Shown: positions 26,405-36,267 of the stretch, piece after piece | Layout of the letters: the number at the start of each line of letters is the position of its first letter | Position numbering within the stretch: position 1 is the first letter of the stretch | Made by a program: the position numbers and the translations under genes | Source: an uncultured Lachnospiraceae bacterium | GTDB lineage: Bacteria > Bacillota > Clostridia > Lachnospirales > Lachnospiraceae | DNA length: 58,850 nucleotides | NCBI GenBank assembly: GCA_947588845.1 | Contig: CANQAR010000009.1 | Location: 1-58,850, forward strand | Reading direction: 5' to 3' | Notes under the pieces: generated by a model | The model's database searches: none | What the model saw: only the letters and a program-made list of their open reading frames with translations | Told to the model about the DNA's origin: nothing

Positions 26405-26821
26405 ATGATTAAGAAAATAAAAGAAATTTTTGAACCCTATATGATCCGCCCGATGATCTACATGTGCGTCATGAAGGGTTCCACCGCGCTGGTTCTGGCG
26501 ATGCTCTGGAATCACTGGTTCAATAAAGAAGGCTATTTTTCATTTGTGGAACACGCGTTTTTTTTCGCTGCTGTTTTCTTCTTTATGCTGGCCTGGTTCC
26601 AGTATCTGAGGCTTGACGGCGTCAGCCTCGGTACGCTGACCGCCGGGAGGAAGAAAAAGGAGAAGCGCCACCGTTCGAAGGACATCGCGGATTTTGCGGA
26701 TGAGAAGATCATCTCCTTCGAGGAGTTGGAGCCGGAGGAGCGGAATGTCTGCCGGCTGCTCAGCGATCTGATCTGCGCGGCGCTGTTCCTGGTGCCGTCG
26801 CTGATTGCGGCAGTACTGTGA
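26405..26821 (+). CDS. Unknown small membrane protein
   Basis: The family is not recognised. The 138 aa have three likely membrane segments, at about residues 17-36, 47-66 and 118-137. A charged cytoplasmic middle between the second and third is rich in Lys/Arg then Glu (RKKKEKRHRSKDIADFADEK). The start at MIKKIKEIFEP follows GGGGGAAGACG; an upstream in-frame Met at 26339 has no ribosome site. It lies between the opp terminator and the sensor kinase and may belong to the same transcript as the kinase. No function is proposed. Confidence 0.7.
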   Translation: MIKKIKEIFEPYMIRPMIYMCVMKGSTALVLAMLWNHWFNKEGYFSFVEHAFFFAAVFFFMLAWFQYLRLDGVSLGTLTAGRKKKEKRHRSKDIADFADEKIISFEELEPEERNVCRLLSDLICAALFLVPSLIAAVL

Positions 26822-26829
26822 GTCAAGGA

Positions 26830-26902
26830 CTCCGCTGCAAGCAACGGGGTCTCCGCTCCGTTTCGGGTCTGGATCGGTTCTAAACGAGCGCCACTGGCGC
26901 TC
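26830..26902 (-). repeat. Dispersed repeat, copy A
   Basis: Read on the minus strand this matches 55655-55715 on the plus strand: CAGTGG...CTCGTT-AGAACCGA, then GAAACGGAG and GAAGACC/GGAGACC blocks. It contains the hairpin GAGCGCC-act-GGCGCTC (26886-26902). Both copies lie just upstream of a gene in the same relative direction (sensor kinase here, leuC there). Confidence 0.6.
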
Positions 26903-27014
26903 AGAACCAGTGCTGACCGTGCGCCACTGGCATAATTAAGAAAGAAAACGGTTGACCGGGAATGGATTTTGAGAGATACTGGATAACAGGAATTCGGGAA
27001 AGGGGGAGGGTATT

Positions 27015-28445
27015 ATTTCCAAAATCAGAGTATGGGCGGGCAAATATTTCAAAAGCCTGCAGGCGCGCATCTTTTTTCTGTTTATTCTGGTCGGTCTGAT
27101 ACCGATTCTCCTGATGAAGTATGTGATCCTCGAGAATTACGAGACGCAGGGCGTGGATCAGAAGAGAAGGCTGATCCAGAGCCAGAGTCAGCAGATCGCG
27201 GAGGAGGTCAGCACCTCTTCCTATATAAGGGGGGAGACTTCCCAGCTGGTGGATTCGGAGCTGATACAGCTTGCAAATCTGTTTAACGGACGTGTGATCA
27301 TTGTGAACAGCAATTTCCGCATTATCCGCGATACGTATGGGATTGATGAGGACAAGTACATTATCTCGGAGGAGGTTCTGCAGAGTTTTCTCGGGAAAAA
27401 TTCCATCAATTACAACAAAGACTACCGTTTCCTTGAGATGACGATTCCTGTCAGAAACGAGGAGAGCAGCGAGGTGGAGGGGATCATGATCATCAGCGTC
27501 CCCACGACGGATGTAAATGATGCCAGCGAAGCGCTTGGAAATACGGTTCTGATCCTTCAGATTATTCTCACCGTTCTGATCTGCGCAGTCGCGTTTTACA
27601 TGTCGCACAGTCTTACAAAGCCGTTCAGCAAAATCACCCGGTCGCTCGAAGCGGTGGGCGGTGTGAGCGAAGAGACGATCTCAATTCCGGATTATACGGA
27701 AACGAAGCTTCTGGCGGAGGCTTACAACCGCATGCTGCAGCGTATGCAGACACAGGAGGATTCGCGGCAGGAATTTGTGTCAAATGTCTCCCATGAGCTG
27801 AAGACGCCGATCACCTCGATGAAGGTGCTTGCGGATTCCCTGCTTGCGCAGGATAACGTGCCGGTTGAGCTGTACAAGGAGTTTATGGGCGATATCGCGG
27901 AGGAGATTGATCGTGAGAACAAGATTATCTCGGACCTGCTCTCGCTGGTAAAGATGGACCGCAAATCCTCAGATGTCAATATTCAGGAGACAAACATCAA
28001 TCAGCTGATTGAGCTGATTCTGAAAAGACTGCGGCCGATCGCGGCACAGAGGGATATCGAGCTGGTTCTTGAAAGTTTCAAGCCGATCATCGCGGAGGTT
28101 GATGAGACGAAGCTGACGCTGGCCCTCTCCAACCTGATCGAGAACGGGATCAAGTACAACAACGCCGGGGGATGGGTGCATGTCTCTCTCAACGTGGACA
28201 GCAAATATTTCTTTGTCAAGGTGGAAGACTCCGGTATGGGCATTCCGGCGGAGGCCCAGGAACATATTTTTGAGCGCTTTTACCGCGTGGATAAATCTCA
28301 CTCAAGAGAGATCGGAGGTACCGGACTGGGGCTTGCGATTACAAGGAGCGCGGTGCTGCTGCACCATGGTGCGATCAAGGTTTACAGCAAAGAAGGCGAG
28401 GGGACGACTTTTACGGTCAGGATTCCTCTGAAATATGTGGAGTAG
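27015..28445 (+). CDS. Membrane sensor histidine kinase, start uncertain
   Basis: Two membrane segments (LQARIFFLFILVGLIPILLM and ILQIILTVLICAVAFYM) flank an outside domain. HAMP follows, then HisKA with the phospho-histidine near residue 260 (SHELKTPITS) and an ATPase domain (NLIENGIKYNN, GTGLGLAIT). No ATG, GTG or TTG exists in frame before the first membrane segment. The frame starts after a stop at 26970, and GGGAGGG is followed by ATT codons (27012, 27015). The first in-frame ATG is 27114, which would remove segment one. One extra G in the G5 run 27002-27006 would join it to ATG 26962. It is the probable partner of the response regulator at 7162. Confidence 0.82.
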   Translation: MSKIRVWAGKYFKSLQARIFFLFILVGLIPILLMKYVILENYETQGVDQKRRLIQSQSQQIAEEVSTSSYIRGETSQLVDSELIQLANLFNGRVIIVNSNFRIIRDTYGIDEDKYIISEEVLQSFLGKNSINYNKDYRFLEMTIPVRNEESSEVEGIMIISVPTTDVNDASEALGNTVLILQIILTVLICAVAFYMSHSLTKPFSKITRSLEAVGGVSEETISIPDYTETKLLAEAYNRMLQRMQTQEDSRQEFVSNVSHELKTPITSMKVLADSLLAQDNVPVELYKEFMGDIAEEIDRENKIISDLLSLVKMDRKSSDVNIQETNINQLIELILKRLRPIAAQRDIELVLESFKPIIAEVDETKLTLALSNLIENGIKYNNAGGWVHVSLNVDSKYFFVKVEDSGMGIPAEAQEHIFERFYRVDKSHSREIGGTGLGLAITRSAVLLHHGAIKVYSKEGEGTTFTVRIPLKYVE

Positions 28446-28461
28446 ACGGGAGGCATGGATC

Positions 28462-29454
28462 ATGGGGAAAAAATATTTCAGGCTGCTGCCTTTTCTGCTG
28501 CTGTTTTTGCTGCTGTCCGGATGCCGTCAGGAACAGAACGAGAAGGAAGCAGGATATAAGATCTACTATGTCGATGCCGAGGGGATCCGGCTGCAGGAGA
28601 ACTCCTATGTCCCGAAGGCGCAGACCTTTGAGGAGATTATGGATGAGCTTGCGGGGCAGCTTGCAGATCCTCCGTCCGAATATGTCAGCGCCCTTAAGGA
28701 TGACGTGAAAATCAAAGGTTACACAAGAGGGATTGACGCGCTCAGGATTGATTTTTCAAAAGAATATTATACACTGACCAATATTGAGGAGGTACTTTTG
28801 CGCGCGGCCGTGGTCAAAACCTTTTCCCAGATTCCCGGTGTCATGAAGGTGATGATCACGGTTGAAGGGCAGCAGCTCGTTGATACGGATGGCAGAGCCG
28901 TCGCGGCGATGGATGCGGATGATTTTATCAATACAAAAGGGGGAGGAATCAACTCCTACCAGAATGCCGTTCTTTCCCTCTATTTTGTCAGCAGAAAGAC
29001 GGGCAGGCTGGAGAGAGAGACACGTTTTCTGCATTATTCCAGCAATATGGTTCTGGAAAATGTGGTGGCGGAACAGCTGATTATGGGTCCTGACAGTAAG
29101 GAACTGCAGCCTGTGTTTGTGGATACGGTGAAGGTTCTCGGTGTGCAGGTGCAGGATGGAATCTGTACGATCGACCTGGACCAGGCCGTCAATACGGAAC
29201 CGCCGGAGGACACGCTGGATGCGGAAACGGCGCTGTATGCACTTGTCAATTCAATCTGCGATACGTGCGATGAGGTTGATGGCGTCCGGATTCGGATTGA
29301 GGGTGTGGGAAATGTGCTGTTTCGGGACAAAGTATCTCTGGATCACGTATTTGAAATGAATCTTGAAAAAACGGCGTCGGACGGCAAAATAACAGACAGT
29401 ACGAAGGAAGAACCCTCACCATCCAACAATGGAGAGGATGCAAAGGAGGAATGA
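28462..29454 (+). CDS. GerMN-domain lipoprotein
   Basis: A 330-aa secreted lipoprotein. The lipobox is LLLSGC with C21. Two GerMN domains follow (about residues 30-150 and 175-305), each with the beta-rich pattern seen in sporulation and germination protein GerM. The end is acidic and Pro-rich. It lies directly after the sensor kinase and before comEC, and may act with that kinase at the envelope. The start follows GGGAGGCATGGATC; an upstream Met at 28435 in the same frame would add a charged tail and is less likely. Confidence 0.85.
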   Translation: MGKKYFRLLPFLLLFLLLSGCRQEQNEKEAGYKIYYVDAEGIRLQENSYVPKAQTFEEIMDELAGQLADPPSEYVSALKDDVKIKGYTRGIDALRIDFSKEYYTLTNIEEVLLRAAVVKTFSQIPGVMKVMITVEGQQLVDTDGRAVAAMDADDFINTKGGGINSYQNAVLSLYFVSRKTGRLERETRFLHYSSNMVLENVVAEQLIMGPDSKELQPVFVDTVKVLGVQVQDGICTIDLDQAVNTEPPEDTLDAETALYALVNSICDTCDEVDGVRIRIEGVGNVLFRDKVSLDHVFEMNLEKTASDGKITDSTKEEPSPSNNGEDAKEE

Positions 29455-29461
29455 CGATTCT

Positions 29462-32119
29462 ATGACAAAACGCCCATTGTTCTGGGCAGGCGTTTTCCTG
29501 ACGGCGGCGCTGGCGGGTGTGTTCCTGGCGGGAGCAGATGATCTGCTGCTGTCCCGGGGCCGGACAGCCCCTGCGCCGCGGTTTGAGGAAGGAGCCGGCC
29601 TGACTGTAGCCGGCCAGGTTGCCAGCTGTGACCGGATGCCGGATAATATCCGAGTATTTCTGAATCATATCCGGATAATTTCTGATAACAATTCTGAAGA
29701 TTCTGATAATACAAATAATTTTATTCATTCAGACAATTCTGTCGATCAATCTTATCAAATCACTTTTTACACAGAGGAACAGCAGATACTGCCTGGGGAT
29801 TTCCTGCTTGTTGCCGGGGAATGCCGGAATTTTGAGGCGGCGTCCAATCCCGGACAGTTTGATGCCCAGGAGTACTATACCGCAAAAAATGTCCTGTTTA
29901 CGCTGAAATCCCCGGAGATTCTCGAAAAAAAAGAAGGGAGAGTCTCGTGGAAGAGACTCCTGAACGTATTAAAACGCAGGCTTTGTGAATCCTATGCGGA
30001 AATTCTTGGGGATGAGCAGGCCGCGGCACTGTCTGCGATCACGCTGGGGGAGAAGGCCCTGCTGGAGGACGACCAGAAGCGGTTGTATCAGGAAGGCGGG
30101 ATATCCCATATTCTGGCCATTTCAGGGCTGCATATCTCCCTTCTCGGGATGGGTTTGTATCATCTGCTGCGCAAATGCTTTGTGCCGCTTCCGGCAGCGG
30201 CAGGATTTTCGGGTTTGTTTCTTGTGAGCTACATTGAAATGACGGGGTGGAGCGCTTCCTCGCGGCGGGCCTGCATCATGTTTTTTCTGTGGCTTGGCGC
30301 AGAGCTTTTGGGGAGGGCGTTTGACCGGCTGACGGCGCTTGCGTTTGCCGCGGTCTGTCTGCTTGTGACGAATCCCGGTCTGTTGAAGGAGGCGGCTTTT
30401 CAGCTGTCGTTTCTGTCGCTGCTTTCCCTGCTTCTGCTTGCGTCCGAGATGGCCTCGGTTCTGAAGATTCAGTCGAAAGCCGGGCAGGCGCTTCACTCAG
30501 CGCTTGCACTGCAGGCTGGAATGCTGCCCTGCACACTGTATTTCTTTTATCAGATTCCTCCGTGGAGCATGGCGGTCAACTTTGTGGTCATTCCGCTGAT
30601 GCCGGTGATCATGCTGTCAGGCTTATTCGGAGGACTGGCGGGTATTTTCAGCCGGCAGGCCGGGATGCTTCTGGCGGCGCCGTGTCATTATCTGCTGGCG
30701 CTGATCGGACAAATCTGCCGTCTGGAGGGGATGCTTCCAAAGTCCCTGCTGGTCTGCGGAAGACCGTCTCCGGTCCGGATCGTTCTGTACTACGCGGTGC
30801 TTGGGGCGGCGTCCCTGGCTGCGGTGATTCTCTGTCATAAGGGAGAGTGGATGGCGGAGGCTTTCAGGGAGCACTGGGACGGGATTCGTACTTCTGTGAT
30901 TTTGGACGAGGCAGGACGCCTGAGAGCAGCTCTTCAAACCCGCCGAATAGAGAGGGAAAAGAAAATCCGTGATCCCGAAAGAGCGGATCAGAAAAAACGG
31001 GATCTGGAAATCTGCCGGTTTGTGGAAGCTTCTGTACATCGAGAAGAAAAATTTCACAGGGCAGGATTTGTTTCAGCAGCACGGTGTATCTGGTTTGCAG
31101 CGCTGCCGGTCTGCTTCTGGCTGATGCAGCCGTCCCGGCCGCCTGGCCTGGAAGTGGTGTGTCTTGATGTGGGACAGGGAGACGGGAGTCTGCTGCGGAT
31201 GCCCGACGGCGAGGTATGCATGGTGGACGGAGGCAGTACCTCTGAGCGTGATCTGTGGGATTACCGGATCAGTCAGGCTCTGAAATATTATGGAGTCGGG
31301 GAAATTGACTGGTGGTTTGTGTCTCATTCGGACAAGGATCATGTGAGCGGCCTGCAGGAATATCTTGAGGAATATGAGGTGAATCTGGCGGGGGAAAATG
31401 TGCATGGGATCACGCTGAAACATCTGGTGCTTCCGATTTCCGCCGGAGAGGACGAAACGCTGGAACAGCTGCAAAGAATTGCGCAGGAAAAAGGGATTCA
31501 GGTGCATGCGGCGCAGCACGGGGACAGGATCCGGGGACGTTCCGGTTCTGGAGAAGATCAGCGTGCTGACGGAAATATTTCCGGAGAATCCGGAAGAAGG
31601 AGTGACGGCGGACGAAATGATTCCGAAGAGTTCAGGGAAGCAGGAAGCGTTTCCGGCCGGGACGGTACAGAGAGCGCTGGAAATAAGGGATGGAGCCTGG
31701 AATGTCTCGCTCCGGACGCAGCCTCGATGACCGGAGATGTCAATCAGGATTCTCTTGTGCTGCTTTTGCGGTACGGGATGTTCCGGATGCTGTTTACAGG
31801 GGATCTGGAAGGGCAGGGAGAAAAACAGCTGGCATTGTCCGGCCAGGATCTTGCGGCCGATGTCCTGAAAGCAGGGCATCACGGATCAAAAAACGCGTCT
31901 TCCGAACTGTTTCTGGAACAGGTAAAGCCACAGCTTTCCGTGATTTCCCGTGGGATAGATAACCGGTATGGGCATCCTGCCGCGGAGACGCTGGAGCGGC
32001 TGGAGAAGGCCGGCAGCCGGATATTCGATACGGCTCTGTGGGGAGCAGCCATTCTCAGATCGGATGGGGCGGAATACAGTCTGACAGGATTTAGAACCGT
32101 TGGTACTGGCGAGTCCTGA
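29462..32119 (+). CDS. comEC: ComEC/Rec2 DNA-uptake channel protein
   Basis: Carries single-stranded DNA across the membrane in competence, 885 aa. Layout: N-terminal DUF4131/OB part, multi-helix competence domain (GDEQAAALSAITLGEK...GGISHILAISGLH) and C-terminal metallo-beta-lactamase domain with LDVGQGD (568-574), SHSDKDH (H622, D626, H627) and KAGHHGSK. The OB part holds an Asn/Asp/Ser-rich insert coded by AT-rich DNA (about 29680-29760), and the lactamase part a Gly/Ser/Arg-rich insert near residues 690-740. The start follows GGAGGAATGACGATTCT. Whether the strain is competent is unknown. Confidence 0.92.
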   Translation: MTKRPLFWAGVFLTAALAGVFLAGADDLLLSRGRTAPAPRFEEGAGLTVAGQVASCDRMPDNIRVFLNHIRIISDNNSEDSDNTNNFIHSDNSVDQSYQITFYTEEQQILPGDFLLVAGECRNFEAASNPGQFDAQEYYTAKNVLFTLKSPEILEKKEGRVSWKRLLNVLKRRLCESYAEILGDEQAAALSAITLGEKALLEDDQKRLYQEGGISHILAISGLHISLLGMGLYHLLRKCFVPLPAAAGFSGLFLVSYIEMTGWSASSRRACIMFFLWLGAELLGRAFDRLTALAFAAVCLLVTNPGLLKEAAFQLSFLSLLSLLLLASEMASVLKIQSKAGQALHSALALQAGMLPCTLYFFYQIPPWSMAVNFVVIPLMPVIMLSGLFGGLAGIFSRQAGMLLAAPCHYLLALIGQICRLEGMLPKSLLVCGRPSPVRIVLYYAVLGAASLAAVILCHKGEWMAEAFREHWDGIRTSVILDEAGRLRAALQTRRIEREKKIRDPERADQKKRDLEICRFVEASVHREEKFHRAGFVSAARCIWFAALPVCFWLMQPSRPPGLEVVCLDVGQGDGSLLRMPDGEVCMVDGGSTSERDLWDYRISQALKYYGVGEIDWWFVSHSDKDHVSGLQEYLEEYEVNLAGENVHGITLKHLVLPISAGEDETLEQLQRIAQEKGIQVHAAQHGDRIRGRSGSGEDQRADGNISGESGRRSDGGRNDSEEFREAGSVSGRDGTESAGNKGWSLECLAPDAASMTGDVNQDSLVLLLRYGMFRMLFTGDLEGQGEKQLALSGQDLAADVLKAGHHGSKNASSELFLEQVKPQLSVISRGIDNRYGHPAAETLERLEKAGSRIFDTALWGAAILRSDGAEYSLTGFRTVGTGES

Positions 32120-32289
32120 ATTTTGGCGGATGTTATCATAATTCGCGGATGATAACGTAAAAAAACATAAAAAAACAGGAAAAATATAAAAATATTGAAA
32201 AAAGATGGAAAAAACGGAGGCATAGGGAATATAATATAATAGAGCATAAAGATAAAGCAGGTTTTGCAGTGTACAAAGGGGGAATGGGG

Positions 32290-33294
32290 ATGACGATCCG
32301 TGAAAAAACAGAAGAGCAGGAGTTTAAGATATTCAGCCGGTATGCTTCGTTCAGCAGAAACAGCAGAGGAAGGGACCGGGAAGAAGAACCCTGCGATATA
32401 CGTACGGTGTACCAGAGGGACAGGGACCGCATCCTGCACAGCAAATCCTTCCGCAGGCTGAAGCAGAAGACGCAGGTTTTCCTGATTCCGGAGGGGGATC
32501 ATTACCGGACGCGTCTGACGCATACCCTTGAGGTCTCTCAGCTTGCCAGGACGATTGCCAAAGCGCTGAGGCTGAACGAGGATCTGGCGGACGCAATCGC
32601 GCTTGGTCATGATCTCGGACATACGCCGTTTGGACATGCGGGGGAACAGGCACTGAACCAGGTGTGTCCGAGCGGTTTCAAACACCATGAGCAGAGTGTG
32701 CGGGTTGTGGAACTTCTGGAAAAGAAGGGAAAGGGGCTGAATCTGACCTGGGAAGTCCGCGACGGGATCCTCAACCACAAGACAACAGGGAAACCGCAGA
32801 CTCTGGAAGGACAGATCGTGCGCTATTGTGACAAGATTGCCTACATCAATCACGACATCGATGATGCGGAACGGGCGGGTATTCTGCGCGAGGCGGATAT
32901 TCCGGAAGAATGCCGCCGCATGATCGGGGATACGACACGGATGCGCCTGAATACGCTGATCCATGATGTTGTCGTGAACAGTGAGGACAGGCCTGTAATT
33001 TCGATGTCTGAAGATATGGAACAGATGATGCGCAGGCTGCGCGCGTTCATGTTTGAACGTGTCTATCACAACAGCGCGGCGAAACGCGAGGAGGGCAAGG
33101 CGGTCCGGATGATACAGGATCTCTATTACTTTTATAATGACCATCCGGAGATGCTGCCGGCAGGGTACCAGATCATGATGCAGGAATGCGGGCAGCCGCG
33201 TGAGAGGGTTGTCTGCGATTACATTGCGGGGATGACGGATCCTTTTTCCATCAGGACTTACAAAGAACTCTTTGTGCCCGGATCGTGGCATTAA
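32290..33294 (+). CDS. dgt: dGTPase-like HD-domain triphosphohydrolase
   Basis: Removes triphosphate from dGTP or related dNTPs, keeping nucleotide pools in balance. The 334 aa show the HD motif: RLTHTLEV (His), then LGHDLGHTPFGHAGE (His-Asp), and a downstream Asp in NHDIDDAER. The N terminus has the HSKSFRRLKQKTQV stretch of this family. ATG 32290 has AGGGGG about 7 bases upstream; ATG 32284 and GTG 32269 are alternatives. It starts the dgt-dnaG-rpoD group, the same order as in other clostridia. Confidence 0.92.
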   Translation: MTIREKTEEQEFKIFSRYASFSRNSRGRDREEEPCDIRTVYQRDRDRILHSKSFRRLKQKTQVFLIPEGDHYRTRLTHTLEVSQLARTIAKALRLNEDLADAIALGHDLGHTPFGHAGEQALNQVCPSGFKHHEQSVRVVELLEKKGKGLNLTWEVRDGILNHKTTGKPQTLEGQIVRYCDKIAYINHDIDDAERAGILREADIPEECRRMIGDTTRMRLNTLIHDVVVNSEDRPVISMSEDMEQMMRRLRAFMFERVYHNSAAKREEGKAVRMIQDLYYFYNDHPEMLPAGYQIMMQECGQPRERVVCDYIAGMTDPFSIRTYKELFVPGSWH

Positions 33295-33317
33295 TTTGCG
33301 GGAGGGAGTGAAAAGCT

Positions 33318-35078
33318 ATGATTTATTCGGATGAGCTCATTGAGGAGGTAAGGCTCCGCAATGATATTGTGGATGTCATTTCCGGATATGTGAAACTGCA
33401 GCGCAAGGGAAGTTCCTATTTTGGTCTCTGCCCGTTTCACAATGAGAAATCGCCGTCGTTTTCCGTGAGTCCGCAGAAGCAGATGTACTACTGCTTTGGC
33501 TGCGGCGCGGGAGGAAATGTCTTTACCTTCATCCGGGAATATGAGAATTATTCGTTTCCCGAGGCGCTGAAGATGCTGGCGGACAGGGCGGGAATCGCGC
33601 TTCCGCAGGAAGATGAGTCCGAGGAGAACAAAAAGCGCAGGGATCTGCGGACGGCGGTTCTCGACGTCAATAAAAAAGCCGCGAAATTTTATTATTATCT
33701 TCTCCGGACAGAGGAGGGAGCGCGGGCGATGGCGTATCTGAAGGACAGAGGCCTCACGAATGAGACGATCCGCAGTTTCGGGCTTGGCTATGCCGGGCAG
33801 TACAGCAATTCGCTGAGCCGTTATCTGAAACAGCAGGGAGTTTCGGATTCTCTGCTGAAAGAATCCGGCCTGGTGCAGATGAGCGAAAAGCAGGGGATGT
33901 ACGACAAATTCTGGAACCGCGTCATGTTCCCGATCATGGATGTGAACAGCCGGGTGATCGGATTCGGCGGGCGTGTGATGGGCGATGCGAAGCCGAAGTA
34001 TTTGAATTCTCCTGAGACGATCATTTTTGACAAGGGACGCAATCTCTACGGACTGCACGCGGCCCGTTCCTCACGGAAGAAAAACATGCTGGTCTGCGAG
34101 GGATATATGGATGTGATCTCAATGCATCAGGCGGGATTTACAAACGCGGTGGCATCCCTTGGGACGGCGCTCACGAGTCAGCATGCGTCGCTTTTGAAGC
34201 GGTACACCGATGAGGTGATCCTGACGTACGACAGTGACGAGGCCGGCGTGCGCGCGGCTCTGCGCGCGATTCCCCTGATGCGGGAAGCAGGCATTATGAC
34301 GCGTGTGCTCCGCATGGAACCGTACAAGGATCCGGATGAGTTTATCAAAGCGCTTGGGAAGGAGGCGTTTCAGGAACGGATCGATCAGGCGCAGAACAGT
34401 TTCATGTTTGAGATCGAGATTCTTGAACGTTCTTACAATATGAGAGATCCCACGGACAAGACAAGATTTTTCAGAGAGACGGCGCGGAAAATCGCGGAGT
34501 TTGAGCAGGAGATCGAGCGGGAGAACTATATAGAAGCCATTGTTGAAAAATATCAGACGTCCTTTGAGGGAATGAGAAAGCTGGTCATGGGATGGCTGCT
34601 GCAGGGAGTTCCGGTGCGAAAACAGCCGGAACAGAGAAGCGGGGCGCCCAAAAAGGAGGACGGGATCCGGAAATCGGAGCGTCTTCTTTTGTCCTGGCTT
34701 CTGGAGTATCCGCAGCTTTATCCGGTCATTTCCTCCCGCATTGCGCCGGAGGATTTTTCGGACGAGCTGTACCGGAAGGTGGCGGGGATGCTGTACCGTC
34801 AGATGGAATCCGGAAAGCCGGACACGGCATGGATTGTGGACCAGTTTGAGGATCCCGGACAGCAGAAAGTGATTGCCGGCATTTTTAACACGGAGATCCG
34901 CGTGGAATCTCCCAGGGAAACAGAGAAAGCCGTTCTGGAAAGTATGCGCAAGGTGATGGAGAATGCGGTTGAGGAACGGGGCCGCAGGCTGGATCCGTCG
35001 GATATTGCGGGACTGCAGAAGCTGGTCGCGGCAAAAAGGGAGATCCAGGAGCTGAGCAGGCTGCATATTTCACTGTAA
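33318..35078 (+). CDS. dnaG: DNA primase
   Basis: Makes RNA primers for replication and binds DnaB helicase. At 586 aa it is full length. The zinc ribbon is CPFHNEKS...CFGCG from C38. The RNA polymerase/TOPRIM core has the metal-binding EGYMD and DSDEAG motifs. The C-terminal part is the helicase-interacting domain. The start follows GGGAGGGAGTGAAAAGCT. It lies 23 bases after dgt and 48 before rpoD, the classic macromolecular-synthesis arrangement. Confidence 0.97.
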   Translation: MIYSDELIEEVRLRNDIVDVISGYVKLQRKGSSYFGLCPFHNEKSPSFSVSPQKQMYYCFGCGAGGNVFTFIREYENYSFPEALKMLADRAGIALPQEDESEENKKRRDLRTAVLDVNKKAAKFYYYLLRTEEGARAMAYLKDRGLTNETIRSFGLGYAGQYSNSLSRYLKQQGVSDSLLKESGLVQMSEKQGMYDKFWNRVMFPIMDVNSRVIGFGGRVMGDAKPKYLNSPETIIFDKGRNLYGLHAARSSRKKNMLVCEGYMDVISMHQAGFTNAVASLGTALTSQHASLLKRYTDEVILTYDSDEAGVRAALRAIPLMREAGIMTRVLRMEPYKDPDEFIKALGKEAFQERIDQAQNSFMFEIEILERSYNMRDPTDKTRFFRETARKIAEFEQEIERENYIEAIVEKYQTSFEGMRKLVMGWLLQGVPVRKQPEQRSGAPKKEDGIRKSERLLLSWLLEYPQLYPVISSRIAPEDFSDELYRKVAGMLYRQMESGKPDTAWIVDQFEDPGQQKVIAGIFNTEIRVESPRETEKAVLESMRKVMENAVEERGRRLDPSDIAGLQKLVAAKREIQELSRLHISL

Positions 35079-35126
35079 CGAGGGAAAACTTTTGACAGGC
35101 AGGATAACAGAAAGGAAGGAAACCGC

Positions 35127-36257
35127 ATGGGAATACAGAGTGTTGAGTTTCAAAATACGCTGAAAGAGCTGCTGACGATAGCCGGCAGCAGGAAAAATGT
35201 ACTGGAGTATAAAGAAGTCAGCGACGCATTCCAGTCTCTTACGCCAGATGCGGGACAATATGAGGAGATTCTTGAAACGCTTGAGCAGAAGGGGGTGGAT
35301 ATTCTGCCGGATTCAGAAAATCAGGAGGATATGATTCTATTGGAAGAGGATTCGGATCCTGAATATTTTGAGGAAGAGGAAGGAATCCTGGAAACGGACG
35401 AACGGGAATCGGATCCGGCGGATGGAATCGGCACGGGCGATCCGGTGCGGATGTATCTGAAGGAAATCGGCAGGATCCCTCTGCTGACTCCGAAGGAAGA
35501 AACGGAACTTGCACATCTTATGGATGAAGGGAACGAGTATGCGCGCGAACGGCTTGCCGAGGCGAACCTGCGCCTTGTCGTCAGTATCGCGAAACGGTAT
35601 GCGGGACGCGGAATGCAGCTTCTGGATCTGATACAGGAGGGAAATCTCGGGCTGATCCGCGCGGTTGAGAAGTTTGATTACCATAAAGGATATAAATTCA
35701 GCACGTATGCGACCTGGTGGATCCGCCAGGCGATCTCCCGTGCAATCGCGGATCAGGCGCGCACGATCCGGATCCCGGTGCACATGGTAGAGACGATGAA
35801 CCGGGTGACAAGGATGTCAAAGCAGCTGACGCTGGAACTTGGAAGAGAACCGACGCCGGATGAGATCGGCCGGAAGCTTGGAATGGCGCCGTCAAGAATA
35901 AGCGAGATCCTGAAGATTTCACAGGAGCCGATTTCGCTTGAAGCCCCGGTCGGCGAGGAAGATGACAGCCATCTGGGGGATTTTATCCGGGACGAGCAGG
36001 TTCCGATGCCTGCGGAGGCGGCGGCCCGCTCTGTTCTGAGAGATCAGCTCGAGGAGGCGCTTGGCACACTTACGGACAGGGAACAGAAGGTGCTTCGTCT
36101 GCGGTTTGGATTTGACGATGGCAGAACACGGACGCTTGAGGAAGTCGGGAGTGAATTTCATGTCACAAGAGAACGGATCCGGCAGATTGAGGCGAAGGCG
36201 CTTCGGAAGATCGGAAGATCGAACCGGGGGCGGCGTCTGCGGGATTACCTGAATTAG
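35127..36257 (+). CDS. rpoD: Primary sigma factor sigma-70/sigma-A
   Basis: Directs RNA polymerase to the TTGACA/TATAAT promoters seen through this window. The 376 aa have region 1.1 at the start, an acidic linker, then region 1.2/2 with [11 protein letters not shown], the core-binding and -10 melting stretch [15 protein letters not shown], region 3 ([10 protein letters not shown]) and region 4 helix-turn-helix [20 protein letters not shown]. The start follows GAAAGGAAGGAAACCGC. It is transcribed with dnaG. Confidence 0.97.
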   Translation: MGIQSVEFQNTLKELLTIAGSRKNVLEYKEVSDAFQSLTPDAGQYEEILETLEQKGVDILPDSENQEDMILLEEDSDPEYFEEEEGILETDERESDPADGIGTGDPVRMYLKEIGRIPLLTPKEETELAHLMDEGNEYARERLAEANLRLVVSIAKRYAGRGMQLLDLIQEGNLGLIRAVEKFDYHKGYKFSTYATWWIRQAISRAIADQARTIRIPVHMVETMNRVTRMSKQLTLELGREPTPDEIGRKLGMAPSRISEILKISQEPISLEAPVGEEDDSHLGDFIRDEQVPMPAEAAARSVLRDQLEEALGTLTDREQKVLRLRFGFDDGRTRTLEEVGSEFHVTRERIRQIEAKALRKIGRSNRGRRLRDYLN

Positions 36258-36267
36258 GAGGCTGAAG

